Below are positions 39,232 through 49,678 of a DNA stretch of 64,000 bases, one piece after another (position 1 is the stretch's first letter; each line of letters opens with the position of its first letter). The stretch spans positions 2,602,501-2,666,500 of the forward strand of contig NZ_CP045571.1 of the NCBI RefSeq assembly GCF_009662475.1, in the 5' to 3' direction. The position numbers and the translations under genes were made by a program. The notes below the pieces were generated by a model. That model was not told the DNA's origin. It saw only the letters and a program-made list of their open reading frames with translations, and searched no databases. Origin of the DNA: Acidithiobacillus thiooxidans ATCC 19377. Lineage in GTDB: Bacteria; Pseudomonadota; Gammaproteobacteria; Acidithiobacillales; Acidithiobacillaceae.

Positions 39232-42200
39232 ATGACGCAAAGCTTATACTCCTCCGACTTTGAAAGAGATTCCTGCGGCTTCGGGCTGATTGCCCAGATG
39301 GATAATCAGGCCAGCCATGCTATTGTCGCCACGGCCATTGCCTCACTGGCCCGCCTGACGCATCGCGGTGCAGTAGCCGCTGATGGTAAAAGTGGCGACG
39401 GCTGCGGCCTGCTGGTCCAGATGCCGCGCGCGTTCTTCCACAGCGTTGCTGCGGAAATGGGGATTAAGCTTCCTGAACATTTTGGTGTGGGTCAGTTTTT
39501 TCTGCCCCGGGACGCCACCCTTGCCCAGACCATCCGTGATGCATTAGATGCAGAAGCCCGGGATCTCGGCCTGAGCAGTGTTGCCTGGCGGCAGGTACCG
39601 ACCGACAACTCGGCATGCGGAGAAGAAGCCCTGAGCAGCTTGCCCGCCGTCTGGCAGGTATTTGTCGGCCTGCCCGAAGATCAGGACGTGGATACGCATG
39701 AGCGGCTGTTGTATCGCCTGCGTCGCCGGGTAGAAAAGCGTTTCGTCGCAGACCCGCAATTTTTTGCCGTCACCTGTTCTTCTCAGGTAATCGGCTATAA
39801 GGGCCTGGTCCTTCCGGAAAATCTTCCAGTATTTTATCCCGACCTGCGCGACGCGCGCTTCAGCTCGGCACTGGTCACCTATCATCAGCGATTTTCCACC
39901 AACACCTGGCCGGAGTGGCGCCTTTGCCAACCTTTCCGCATTCTCGCCCATAATGGCGAACTGAATACGGTGCAGGGTAATCGACTCTGGGCTAAGGCCC
40001 GGGAAGCGCAATTGCACAGTGACCTGCTGCCCATGGCTGAGGTACTTCCGGCCGTAGGCGGTGGCAGTGATTCCTTCAGTCTCGACAACATGCTGGAGCT
40101 GCTGGTGCAGGGCGGCATGGATTTCTTCAAGGCCATCCGCCTGCTGGTGCCCCCGGCCTGGCACAATGTTCCGCATATGGAACCGGCTCTGCGGGCTTTT
40201 TATGAATATCACTCCATGCGCATGGAAGCCTGGGATGGCCCCGCCGGTCTGGTTCTGAACACCGGCCGCATCGCCGCCTGCGCTTTGGATCGCAATGGTT
40301 TGCGGCCCGCGCGTTATGTCATCACCAAAGACCGCATCATCAACATTGCTTCGGAAGTAGGCGTTTTCGACTACCAGCATCAGGACATTGCCGTGCAGGG
40401 GCGGGTCGGACCCGGCCAGTTGGTCGCGGTAGATATGGCGAGCGGACGCTTCCTCGACTCGGAAAGCATCGATACCGAAATCATGAACAGTCATCCTTAT
40501 CGGGAATGGCTGGATGAATTTGCGGAGCATCTGCATCGCGATGACCATGATCTGACCCCGGCCCTGCCCGTTACCGACCTGCTGCTCAGCGAAAAGGCCT
40601 TTGGCGTCAGTTTTGAGGAAGAAGATCAGGTCATCCGCATTCTCGCCGAAGGCGCTCAGGAAGCGGTGGGCTCCATGGGCGACGACACCCCCATGGCGGT
40701 ACTTTCCCGGCAGAAACGCCACATTGCCGATTATTTCCGCCAGCAGTTTGCGCAGGTCACCAATCCTCCCATTGATCCCCTGCGTGAAGCCCTGGTAATG
40801 TCCCTGAATACGGTGATTGGCAGCGAAAGCAATCTGTTCGCAGAGCGTCCCGAATATGCCCGCCGCATCGAAATTCATTCACCGATTCTTTCCGATAGTA
40901 CTTTTGTCGCTTTGACCAGTCGTGAAGAACCGGCCTTTCGCAGCCAGACTTTCAGCCTCTGCTATTCTGCCACAGACAGCAACCTGGGTGGGGCCATTGA
41001 AGCGCTCTGTGAAGAAGTAATTACCGCCGTCCGCCATGGTGCCGTCATTCTGGTGCTGTCCGATCATGCTCTGGAGCGGGATCGCCTTTACATTCCGGCG
41101 CTCATGGCAGTAGGGGCTGTTCATCATGCACTCATTGATGCGGGCCTACGGACCCGAGCCAACATTGTCGTAGCCACGGCGCATGCCCGCGATCCCCATC
41201 AATTTGCCACCCTGATTGGCTATGGTGCGACCGCCGTCTACCCTTACCTCGCCTATGCCATTGTCCGCAGCCTCAGCGAACGGCACGCCTTCAGTCAGCC
41301 CCTGACCCTGGTCAAGGCCCTGGAAAATTATCGCAAGGGCATCGACAAGGGGCTCTACAAAATCCTCTCGAAAATGGGCATATCCACCCTCGCCTCCTAT
41401 CGCAGTACCCAGCTTTTTGAAGCCCTGGGTCTGGATGAACTGGTGGTGGAGCGGTGCTTCAAGGGTACTGTCAGCCGGATTGCCGGGGCCAGTTTTGAAC
41501 TGCTCGAAGCCGATATCCGCCAGCAGGTGCGCGATGCCTACATTCCCAGAAAAACCCTGCCCGTGGGTGGACTACTGAAATATGTGAATGGGGGTGAGTA
41601 TCATGCCTACCATCCTGATGTCGTCCAAAGCCTGCAAACAGCCGTCAAATCCGGACGCTATGAGGATTACCAGGTGTTTGCAGGGTTGGTCAACGAACGT
41701 CCGGTCACCAACTTGCGGGATTTGCTGCAACTGAAAAGCACTGCGCAACCCATCCCCCTCAGCGAAGTGGAGGCCATTGAATCCATTACTCCGCGTTTTG
41801 ATACAGCAGCCATGTCTCTGGGGGCACTGTCGCCGGAAGCCCACGAAGCCCTGGCGATCGCCATGAACAGCATTGGTGGGCGCTCCAACTCGGGTGAAGG
41901 CGGCGAAGATCCTGCCCGCTACCACAACAACAAGGTCAGCAAAATCAAGCAGATTGCTTCTGGGCGTTTTGGCGTGACGCCAGAGTATGCGGTCAATGCC
42001 GAAGAATTGCAGATCAAGGTTGCCCAGGGAGCCAAACCCGGTGAAGGGGGTCAACTGCCCGGTCACAAAGTCAGTGGCATCATTGCCCGGTTGCGTTATG
42101 CCAAGGAAGGCGTGGCCCTGATCAGCCCCCCGCCCCACCACGATATTTACTCCATTGAAGATCTGGCTCAACTCATTTTTGATCTGAAGCAGATCAATCC

Positions 42201-43659
42201 CCAGGCTTATGTGTCCGTCAAACTGGTTTCCGAAGCGGGTGTCGGCACCATTGCTGCGGGTGTGGCCAAGGCTTATGCCGATCGCATTACCATTGCCGGT
42301 TATGATGGTGGCACCGGCGCCAGCCCGCTGACCTCGGTCAAATATGCCGGATCCCCCTGGGAACTGGGACTTGCCGAAACCCAGGTCACCCTGCGTCGCA
42401 ACCAGTTGCGGCATCGGGTACGCCTGCAGGCTGATGGTGGTTTCAAAACCGGTCTGGATGTCATCAAGGGGGCCTTACTGGGTGCAGAAAGCTTTGGCTT
42501 TGGCACTGCGCCGATGATTGCCCTGGGCTGCAAATACCTACGTATTTGCCATCTCAACAACTGCGCTACCGGCATTGCCACCCAGGATGAAACCCTGCGC
42601 AAGCATTTCACCGGTCTGCCGGAAATGGCCATCAATTATTTCCGCTTTGTGGCCGAAGAAGCCCGTCAGATCATGGCGCAGTTGGGCATCCGCCGCTTTG
42701 ATGAACTGATTGGCGCCAGCCAGTTGCTGGAAATCGGTGGAGCCCAGACTGAAAAGCAGGAACGTCTGAATTTGTTGCCACTGCTCGCCAATGCAGAGCT
42801 GCGTAATGCTGATGTCAACTTCCACACCCAGGACCGCAATCCGCCCTTTGATCAGGGTGAACTGGCTGAACAGATGGTCAAGGATGCCCGTCCGGCACTG
42901 GAAGACAAAATTCCCACCCGTTTGCACTATCCGATCCGCAACGTCAATCGCTCCATTGGTGCCCGCCTGTCCGGAGAAATTGCGCGCCGTTACGGGAATA
43001 GCGGCCTGCCAGAAGACAGCATTCATGTGGAACTGACGGGCACGGCCGGTCAGTCTTTTGGTGCCTTCTGCGTGCAGGGTGTAACCCTGCAACTGCATGG
43101 GGATGCCAATGATTATGTGGGCAAGGCCATGAACGGCGGCACCATTGTCATTGCCCCCCCGGCAGGGACCAGTTATGCCAGCCAGGACTCGGCCATTGTC
43201 GGCAACACCTGCCTGTATGGCGCCACAGGTGGGCGCCTGTTTGCCGCAGGGCGCGCCGGAGAACGCTTTGCAGTGCGCAATTCCGGGGCCATTGCCGTCA
43301 TTGAAGGCGCAGGGGATCATGCCTGCGAGTACATGACCGGAGGCCAGGTCATCATTCTCGGCTCCGTGGGTGTCAATTTTGGTGCGGGCATGACAGGTGG
43401 TCTCGCTTTTGTCCGCGATCAGGCCCGGCAGTTCGCCGATCAGGTCAATGGCGAACTGGTCAACTGTCACCGCATCGAGACCGAATCCATGCGCGGCTAT
43501 GCGGCCCTGCTCCGCCGTCATGTCGAAACCCACGTTGCCCAAACCGGCAGCAGCTACGCCGCCAGCCTGCTGAAAGACTGGTCTCATTTCATTCGTGATG
43601 TCTGGCTCGTGGTGCCCAAGGCAGCGAAGCTGGATGTTCTGCTGGAAGAAGCCAGCTGA
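39232..43659 (+). CDS. gltB: Glutamate synthase large subunit
   Basis: GltB hydrolyses glutamine and passes ammonia to 2-oxoglutarate to form glutamate. The class II amidotransferase Cys lies in DSCGFG, so a propeptide of about 14 residues (MTQSLYSSDFERDS) is probably removed. The central domain, the FMN-binding synthase domain (EGGEDPARYHNNKVSKIKQ, GYDGGTGASP) and a 3Fe-4S site C-x5-C-x4-C (CKYLRICHLNNC) follow. The C-terminal GXGXG beta-helix includes GGQVIILGSVGVNFGAGMTG. 1475 residues is the expected length. gltD follows after 27 bp. Confidence 0.98.
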   Translation: MTQSLYSSDFERDSCGFGLIAQMDNQASHAIVATAIASLARLTHRGAVAADGKSGDGCGLLVQMPRAFFHSVAAEMGIKLPEHFGVGQFFLPRDATLAQTIRDALDAEARDLGLSSVAWRQVPTDNSACGEEALSSLPAVWQVFVGLPEDQDVDTHERLLYRLRRRVEKRFVADPQFFAVTCSSQVIGYKGLVLPENLPVFYPDLRDARFSSALVTYHQRFSTNTWPEWRLCQPFRILAHNGELNTVQGNRLWAKAREAQLHSDLLPMAEVLPAVGGGSDSFSLDNMLELLVQGGMDFFKAIRLLVPPAWHNVPHMEPALRAFYEYHSMRMEAWDGPAGLVLNTGRIAACALDRNGLRPARYVITKDRIINIASEVGVFDYQHQDIAVQGRVGPGQLVAVDMASGRFLDSESIDTEIMNSHPYREWLDEFAEHLHRDDHDLTPALPVTDLLLSEKAFGVSFEEEDQVIRILAEGAQEAVGSMGDDTPMAVLSRQKRHIADYFRQQFAQVTNPPIDPLREALVMSLNTVIGSESNLFAERPEYARRIEIHSPILSDSTFVALTSREEPAFRSQTFSLCYSATDSNLGGAIEALCEEVITAVRHGAVILVLSDHALERDRLYIPALMAVGAVHHALIDAGLRTRANIVVATAHARDPHQFATLIGYGATAVYPYLAYAIVRSLSERHAFSQPLTLVKALENYRKGIDKGLYKILSKMGISTLASYRSTQLFEALGLDELVVERCFKGTVSRIAGASFELLEADIRQQVRDAYIPRKTLPVGGLLKYVNGGEYHAYHPDVVQSLQTAVKSGRYEDYQVFAGLVNERPVTNLRDLLQLKSTAQPIPLSEVEAIESITPRFDTAAMSLGALSPEAHEALAIAMNSIGGRSNSGEGGEDPARYHNNKVSKIKQIASGRFGVTPEYAVNAEELQIKVAQGAKPGEGGQLPGHKVSGIIARLRYAKEGVALISPPPHHDIYSIEDLAQLIFDLKQINPQAYVSVKLVSEAGVGTIAAGVAKAYADRITIAGYDGGTGASPLTSVKYAGSPWELGLAETQVTLRRNQLRHRVRLQADGGFKTGLDVIKGALLGAESFGFGTAPMIALGCKYLRICHLNNCATGIATQDETLRKHFTGLPEMAINYFRFVAEEARQIMAQLGIRRFDELIGASQLLEIGGAQTEKQERLNLLPLLANAELRNADVNFHTQDRNPPFDQGELAEQMVKDARPALEDKIPTRLHYPIRNVNRSIGARLSGEIARRYGNSGLPEDSIHVELTGTAGQSFGAFCVQGVTLQLHGDANDYVGKAMNGGTIVIAPPAGTSYASQDSAIVGNTCLYGATGGRLFAAGRAGERFAVRNSGAIAVIEGAGDHACEYMTGGQVIILGSVGVNFGAGMTGGLAFVRDQARQFADQVNGELVNCHRIETESMRGYAALLRRHVETHVAQTGSSYAASLLKDWSHFIRDVWLVVPKAAKLDVLLEEAS

Positions 43660-45084
<1,425 letters not shown>

Positions 45085-45089
45085 GGATT

Positions 45090-46160
45090 ATGGCCAGCAC
45101 CTTGCACAATGACCGCTTTCTGCGCGCCTGCCTGCAGCAGAACGTAGATCAGGTACCGGTCTGGCTGATGCGGCAGGCGGGTCGCTACCTCCCGGAATAC
45201 CGTGCCACCCGCGCCCGGGCGGGTGACTTCCTGACTCTTTGCACCACGCCAGAACTGGCCTGCGAAGTCACCTTACAACCCATCGACCGCTTCCCCCTGG
45301 ACGCCGCCATCCTTTTCTCGGACATTCTCACCATCCCCTACGTGATGGGTCTGGGCTTGAGTTTTCAGGAAGGAGAAGGCCCGGTTTTCGCAAAGCCCCT
45401 GCGCTCTGCGGCGGACATTGCCCGCCTCAGTCAACCTGATCCTGAAAATGAACTGCGTTTTGTGATGGATGCCGTACGCCTGATTCGTCGCGAGCTCGAT
45501 GGGCGCGTACCCCTCATCGGTTTTGCCGGCAGCCCCTGGACCCTCGCCTGCTACATGATCGAAGGTCGTGGCAGCCGGGATTTCATCCATATCAAAAGCC
45601 TGCTTTACAGCGACCCCGCCACCTTGCACCATTTGCTGGCGCATCTTGCCATTTCAGTAACCGCCTATCTGAATGCCCAGATTGCTGCTGGTGCCCAGGC
45701 TGTCATGCTTTTTGATACCTGGGGCGGCAGCCTCAGCACTCCCGCCTATGCAGCGTTTTCTCTGGCCTATATGACCCGGATTATTGCTGGCCTGCGCCGC
45801 GAAGCAGACGGGAGAAGAGTTCCCGTCATTATCTTTACCAAAGGTGGCGGCAACTGGCTGGAGGCCATGGCCGACAGTGGTGCTGATGTCATCGGACTCG
45901 ATTGGAGTACGGAACTGCATGTCGCCCGGCAGCGGCTGGGTCAAAAGGTCGCCCTGCAAGGAAACATGGACCCTATTGCCCTGTATGGCAGCAGCGAAGG
46001 CGTACGGCAGGAAGCTCTACGGGTTCTGGAAAGTCATGGTGCTGGAACAGGTCATATTTTCAATCTGGGACATGGAATCACGCCCCAAACACCCATAGAG
46101 AATGTTGCCACCCTCGTGGACACGGTCCATGGCTGGAACCCTGCAAGGCAGTCCATTTAA
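45090..46160 (+). CDS. hemE: Uroporphyrinogen decarboxylase
   Basis: HemE removes four carboxyl groups from uroporphyrinogen III to give coproporphyrinogen III. Signature segments are [40 protein letters not shown] and [10 protein letters not shown]. 356 residues. The tight junction with gltD suggests co-transcription; glutamate is also the tetrapyrrole precursor, although coupling of the two pathways is only suggestive. Confidence 0.97.
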   Translation: MASTLHNDRFLRACLQQNVDQVPVWLMRQAGRYLPEYRATRARAGDFLTLCTTPELACEVTLQPIDRFPLDAAILFSDILTIPYVMGLGLSFQEGEGPVFAKPLRSAADIARLSQPDPENELRFVMDAVRLIRRELDGRVPLIGFAGSPWTLACYMIEGRGSRDFIHIKSLLYSDPATLHHLLAHLAISVTAYLNAQIAAGAQAVMLFDTWGGSLSTPAYAAFSLAYMTRIIAGLRREADGRRVPVIIFTKGGGNWLEAMADSGADVIGLDWSTELHVARQRLGQKVALQGNMDPIALYGSSEGVRQEALRVLESHGAGTGHIFNLGHGITPQTPIENVATLVDTVHGWNPARQSI

Positions 46161-46179
46161 GTTTGAAAAGAGTTAAATC

Positions 46180-47088
46180 TCAGCCACCGTGGCTGCGTCG
46201 CCAGGCTGCCCAAGCATCGCGCAGCGGATGACGCCCGCGCCGTGGTTGCAGATAAGTTACAGAAGCACCCTGTTCCATGCGCTGCAAGGCCTCACTGATT
46301 GCCATACGGGTTTGCTGTGCGAGCTGCCGCCGCCCCAGTTCAGAAGGTAAGGCGGGTAGAAATTCCACCCGCAGGGTTAAGGGTGCTGCAGCGGCCAGCC
46401 GCCAGAGATGTCCGAACAAACTGTCGTCCCCAACAAAAGGACACAATCCATCGGGTTGCCCCGGTTGCAGCACGTCCTCATAACGCAGGGCCACCGGAAC
46501 CGTTTCAGCTTTGGCGGCTGCGGCTGTTTCAAAAGGCGCGGCATAAAATTCGCCCACCGATTTACCATCACTGGTGGTTCCTTCCGGAAACAGCACCACG
46601 CTGGTTCCGGCCATAATAATGTCACTGGCCTGACGCATGATGCGCTGACTGGCACGGGCATCGCTGCGATCAATAAACAAAGTTCCCAGCCAGACCCCCA
46701 TGATCCCGAAAAAGGGCCAGTCACGCATCTCCTTTTTCGCCACAAAACGGCCGGGAATCAAGGTCGCCAGAGCCAGAATATCCAGATAAGACACATGGTT
46801 GGCGGCAATCATCACGGGTTGTACCGGGATTTTACCATCTACACGCAGGCGAATTCCCAAAACCCGCAAGGCGCGACGGCTCCACCAGGCAAAAGCCCGA
46901 TAACTGGACGCATCAGGTTGCGCTTTGCGGGCACAAGTCCACAGCGCCAGCGGATAAGCCAACAAGAGATAAAGCAACAGCATAGGGATCCGCCAAAAAC
47001 GCCGCAGGGCATTGGGCCGCATACGCCGCAAACGCCGCCCCGGATAGTGAATGAGAACCGGAGCCGGCGTTTGTTTGCGCCTTCTCAT
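46180..47088 (-). CDS. olsA: PlsC/OlsA-type lysophospholipid acyltransferase
   Basis: A 302-residue membrane acyltransferase with an N-terminal hydrophobic stretch (about 34-52). The catalytic H98-x4-D103 is in AANHVSYLDIL, and FPEGT lies at 167-171. It overlaps by 4 bp with a gene for an OlsB-type N-acyltransferase. The ordered olsB-olsA pair makes lyso-ornithine lipid O-acyltransferase the likeliest role. PlsC activity (1-acylglycerol-3-phosphate acylation) is the main alternative, since the window holds no other plsC. Confidence 0.8.
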   Translation of the reverse strand: MRRRKQTPAPVLIHYPGRRLRRMRPNALRRFWRIPMLLLYLLLAYPLALWTCARKAQPDASSYRAFAWWSRRALRVLGIRLRVDGKIPVQPVMIAANHVSYLDILALATLIPGRFVAKKEMRDWPFFGIMGVWLGTLFIDRSDARASQRIMRQASDIIMAGTSVVLFPEGTTSDGKSVGEFYAAPFETAAAAKAETVPVALRYEDVLQPGQPDGLCPFVGDDSLFGHLWRLAAAAPLTLRVEFLPALPSELGRRQLAQQTRMAISEALQRMEQGASVTYLQPRRGRHPLRDAWAAWRRSHGG

Positions 47089-47861
47089 TTTCTGGAGCCC
47101 ACCGGTTCCAGAAAGCGCTGCTGATAACGGGGGGTGATGAGGCTGGATTCACACCATACAAAAAAATCTGCGCAGTGAAACTGGGGATCCCAGAACGGCT
47201 CTCCCCCCACCCGGACACCGGCCCGCAAATATCCTTTCAACAGAGAAGGCAAAGAAGCGGCTTCCACCTCTGCAAGCCGGTCAAAACCCGGAACCTCGCG
47301 CAGCGGGAAAACCCGTTGTTCCTGCGGAGTCAAATATTGCTGAAGTTGCTGATACAACGCCCCAAGGGCCGGGCCATCCGTACTGTGCACACTCGCGCAA
47401 CCCATCAGGTAATCGATCTGCCACATGGACATGGCCTCAGCCAGCCCCGACCAAAGCAGGGTAATCACCCCGCCCTGACGGTAATCGGGATGTACGCAGG
47501 AACGACCCAGCTCCATGATCCGGCTGTTCAGGGCGAGCAAACGGGATAAATCAAACTCTGTCTCGGCATAATAGCGGCCCACTGAAGGGACTTTCTCGGG
47601 CAGGAAAAGGCGATAAGTCCCCACCACCTCCTGACGGTTTTCATCTTCTACAATCAGGTGCTCACAGAAAGGATCATATTCATCCTGGTCCAGACCCGGC
47701 CCACCACTGAGTTGGGCGCCATATTCGGCACTGAACACTTCATAACGTAAACGTTGCGCTGCCTCCACTTCGTCCTGATGACGGGCCAGATAAAGTCGCA
47801 AGGAACGATCTTTTTTCTTAGTCACGTGATCGGTACTGCCGTGAGATTGAGTGCTTAACAT
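47085..47861 (-). CDS. olsB: Ornithine N-acyltransferase-like protein (OlsB, GNAT fold)
   Basis: A 258-residue acyl-ACP-dependent N-acyltransferase of the OlsB/'putative hemolysin' family. Visible landmarks are RYEVFSAEYGAQL, the Asp-rich DQDEYDPFCEHLIV, the GNAT strand VVGTYRLFLP and the motif ELGRSCVHPDYRQGGVI. OlsB acylates ornithine with 3-hydroxy fatty acid, the first step of ornithine lipid synthesis. ATG at 47861 with GGAG eight bases upstream is preferred over GTG at 47912, which lacks a ribosome-binding site. Confidence 0.82.
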   Translation of the reverse strand: MLSTQSHGSTDHVTKKKDRSLRLYLARHQDEVEAAQRLRYEVFSAEYGAQLSGGPGLDQDEYDPFCEHLIVEDENRQEVVGTYRLFLPEKVPSVGRYYAETEFDLSRLLALNSRIMELGRSCVHPDYRQGGVITLLWSGLAEAMSMWQIDYLMGCASVHSTDGPALGALYQQLQQYLTPQEQRVFPLREVPGFDRLAEVEAASLPSLLKGYLRAGVRVGGEPFWDPQFHCADFFVWCESSLITPRYQQRFLEPVGSRK

Positions 47862-48061
47862 GCAGAGCTCTCCGTGCAAAAACGATAGCAAACCTTCCTT
47901 ATTATGACTCACAAATATGACAATAGTGCGGCACTTTTATGAACCTTTTGTGACAAACAAGATCCAGTTCACCCAATAGGGCCATTTTATAGCATGATTC
48001 AGACATTACCAGCCCCAAGTGCAAAATAATCGACTCCCTGCAAAAATCCGCTGTCAAAGTC

Positions 48062-48090
48062 TTGCACCCCGCGCCCGCAATGGCTACTGT
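48062..48090 (+). promoter_or_regulatory. Weak candidate promoter of the BFD-like gene
   Basis: TTGCAC (48062-48067), 17 bp and TACTGT (48085-48090) precede the BFD-like start by about 45 bp. Both boxes match at only three positions; only spacing and placement support it. Confidence 0.25.
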
Positions 48091-48135
48091 ATGGCATTGT
48101 TCCAGCGTACCTTGCTGAGAGGTGAAGCTTTTACC

Positions 48136-48345
48136 ATGTCTGCCGAACCCGAGGAAGCCGATGACAGCCCTTACTGCTGTTGTTCGGCCGCCACTTTTAT
48201 GGAAATTCTGGAGCGCCAACGCGCTGAACCTTTACCTTTTATGGAACTGCTGATGGTCCACGCCGGTTGTGGCGGCGGTTGTGGAAGCTGTATTGACGAT
48301 CTTGAGGCTTACCTACGTCAGCACGACGCTTACATCGAAGATTAA
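48136..48345 (+). CDS. Small BFD-like [2Fe-2S] protein
   Basis: A 69-residue protein with four well-placed cysteines, C14-x-C16 and C49-x2-C52 (CGGGCGSCIDDL), the order found in bacterioferritin-associated ferredoxin domains. Extra cysteines C15 and C45 flank the site. The helix between (FMEILERQRAEPLPFMELLM) fits the family's helix-turn-helix. The frame is open to 48019, but ATG at 48136 gives the clean domain. Acidic termini are notable. Iron release or electron transfer is inferred from the domain; bacterioferritin is not nearby. The YheT-like gene starts 2 bp after its stop. Confidence 0.65.
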   Translation: MSAEPEEADDSPYCCCSAATFMEILERQRAEPLPFMELLMVHAGCGGGCGSCIDDLEAYLRQHDAYIED

Positions 48346-48347
48346 AG

Positions 48348-49310
48348 TTGTCCTGTGAATTTCAACCACCCTGGTGGTCCCGGGGTGGGCATCAGCAGAC
48401 GATCTGGGCCCCCTTTTTCGCCCGATCCGGCAAGGTTCCCCTGCGCCGTGAAATCTGGACCACACCCGATCATGATCAAGTGGCGGTCGACTGGATAGAC
48501 GCCCCTCCCCAAGCGCCCGTGGTCATTTTGTTTCATGGCCTGGGTAGCAGCTCACGGGGACATTATGCACTGGCACTGGCAAGTGCCCTGCGCCACAGAG
48601 GATGGGGCGGCTGTTTCATCAATTTTCGTGGCTGCGGTGGTATCGACAATCGCCTGCCCCGCAGTTATCACGCCGGCGACAGCAGCGAAATTGCCTGGAT
48701 GCTGGAAAAAGTTGCAGAACTCCTGCCCGACAGAAATCGTTATGCAGTAGGTGTTTCGCTGGGCGGCAATGCTCTTCTGAAATATCTCGGTGAACAGGGA
48801 GCCAACGCTGAGCCGATCCTGAGTAAAGCCGCTGGCGTCTGTGCCCCCATTGATCTGGTAGCGACTGCTGAATTTTTGCAGAAAGGCAGAATTCGTTTTT
48901 ACAATCGTTACTTTCTGAAAAACATGAAACAAAGTGTGCGCCGTTTTCAGCGACACTATCCAGAACTGGCAGATTGGCCACAGGTTTTTTCCGCCAAAAA
49001 CCTGTATGATTTTGACGAGCATTTTACGGCCCCGGTACATGGTTTCGCAGGCGCCCAAAGTTTTTGGGAAGAAGGATCATCCGCTCCCCTGCTTCGTCAT
49101 ATTACCGTGCCTACCCTGCTGCTAAACAGCGCGGATGATCCGATTGTACCCATAGCCAGCGTTCGTAAGGCGATGTTGAGTGCGGCGATAACGCCCTGCG
49201 TAACCCCACATGGGGGGCATGTAGGCTTCATGTCCGGGCCTTTTCCCGGACGTCTGGACTGGTTACCGCACACATTGCTGGATTATTTTGACGGGAGGAA
49301 CAACGCATGA
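48348..49310 (+). CDS. YheT-family alpha/beta hydrolase
   Basis: A 320-residue hydrolase of the YheT/ABHD1-3 group. Landmarks are the N-terminal GGHQQTIW, oxyanion-region FHGLGSSS, nucleophile S137 in GVSLGGNALLKYLGE, Asp in NSADDPIVP and His in PHGGHVGFM, completing a catalytic triad. The natural substrate is unknown; lipid ester hydrolysis is plausible. The start is a TTG at 48348; no in-frame ATG is better placed. The end overlaps the ModE-type gene by 4 bp. Confidence 0.85.
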   Translation: MSCEFQPPWWSRGGHQQTIWAPFFARSGKVPLRREIWTTPDHDQVAVDWIDAPPQAPVVILFHGLGSSSRGHYALALASALRHRGWGGCFINFRGCGGIDNRLPRSYHAGDSSEIAWMLEKVAELLPDRNRYAVGVSLGGNALLKYLGEQGANAEPILSKAAGVCAPIDLVATAEFLQKGRIRFYNRYFLKNMKQSVRRFQRHYPELADWPQVFSAKNLYDFDEHFTAPVHGFAGAQSFWEEGSSAPLLRHITVPTLLLNSADDPIVPIASVRKAMLSAAITPCVTPHGGHVGFMSGPFPGRLDWLPHTLLDYFDGRNNA

Positions 49311-49678
49311 GCGATCATCTGCAACCACGTCTGCGGGTTTTACTGGCAGAAGCCATTGCCATTGGCCCCGGCAAAGCCGAGTTGCTTCGCCATATCCGCG
49401 CAACCGGTTCCATTTCCGCTGCGGCCCGCTGTATGCACATGAGTTACCGACGCGCCTGGTTATTGGTAGACACCATGAATCACAGCTTTCTTACGCCTGT
49501 GGTCAGCACTGCCACCGGCGGCAGTCACGGCGGCGGTGCCCATCTGACGGAAATGGGTGAAGAAGTGCTGCGCCGCTATGAAACCATGGAAGAAAAAGCC
49601 AATGCCGCACTGGCCCCGGACATTGCCGAATTCCGCAAACTCATGCAACTCCAGCCCCGGGAGCAGCCAAAATCGTGA
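49307..49678 (+). CDS. ModE-like winged-helix regulator without effector domain
   Basis: A 123-residue DNA-binding protein matching the N-terminal domain of the molybdate regulator ModE. The HTH is RATGSISAAARCMHMSYRRA, the wing ends at GGGAHLTEMGEEVL, and a dimerisation helix follows. The molybdate-binding TOBE domains are absent, so it belongs to the short 'LysR-HTH only' group found in many genomes. It lies between a hydrolase and ilvA with 4-bp overlaps on both sides. No molybdate transport genes are present here. Its target is unknown. Confidence 0.85.
   Translation: MSDHLQPRLRVLLAEAIAIGPGKAELLRHIRATGSISAAARCMHMSYRRAWLLVDTMNHSFLTPVVSTATGGSHGGGAHLTEMGEEVLRRYETMEEKANAALAPDIAEFRKLMQLQPREQPKS

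Noticed and set aside
39544-40878. A 444-codon minus-strand frame opposite gltB
   Set aside because: It lies fully inside the well-supported gltB and shows no recognisable domain or ribosome-binding site.
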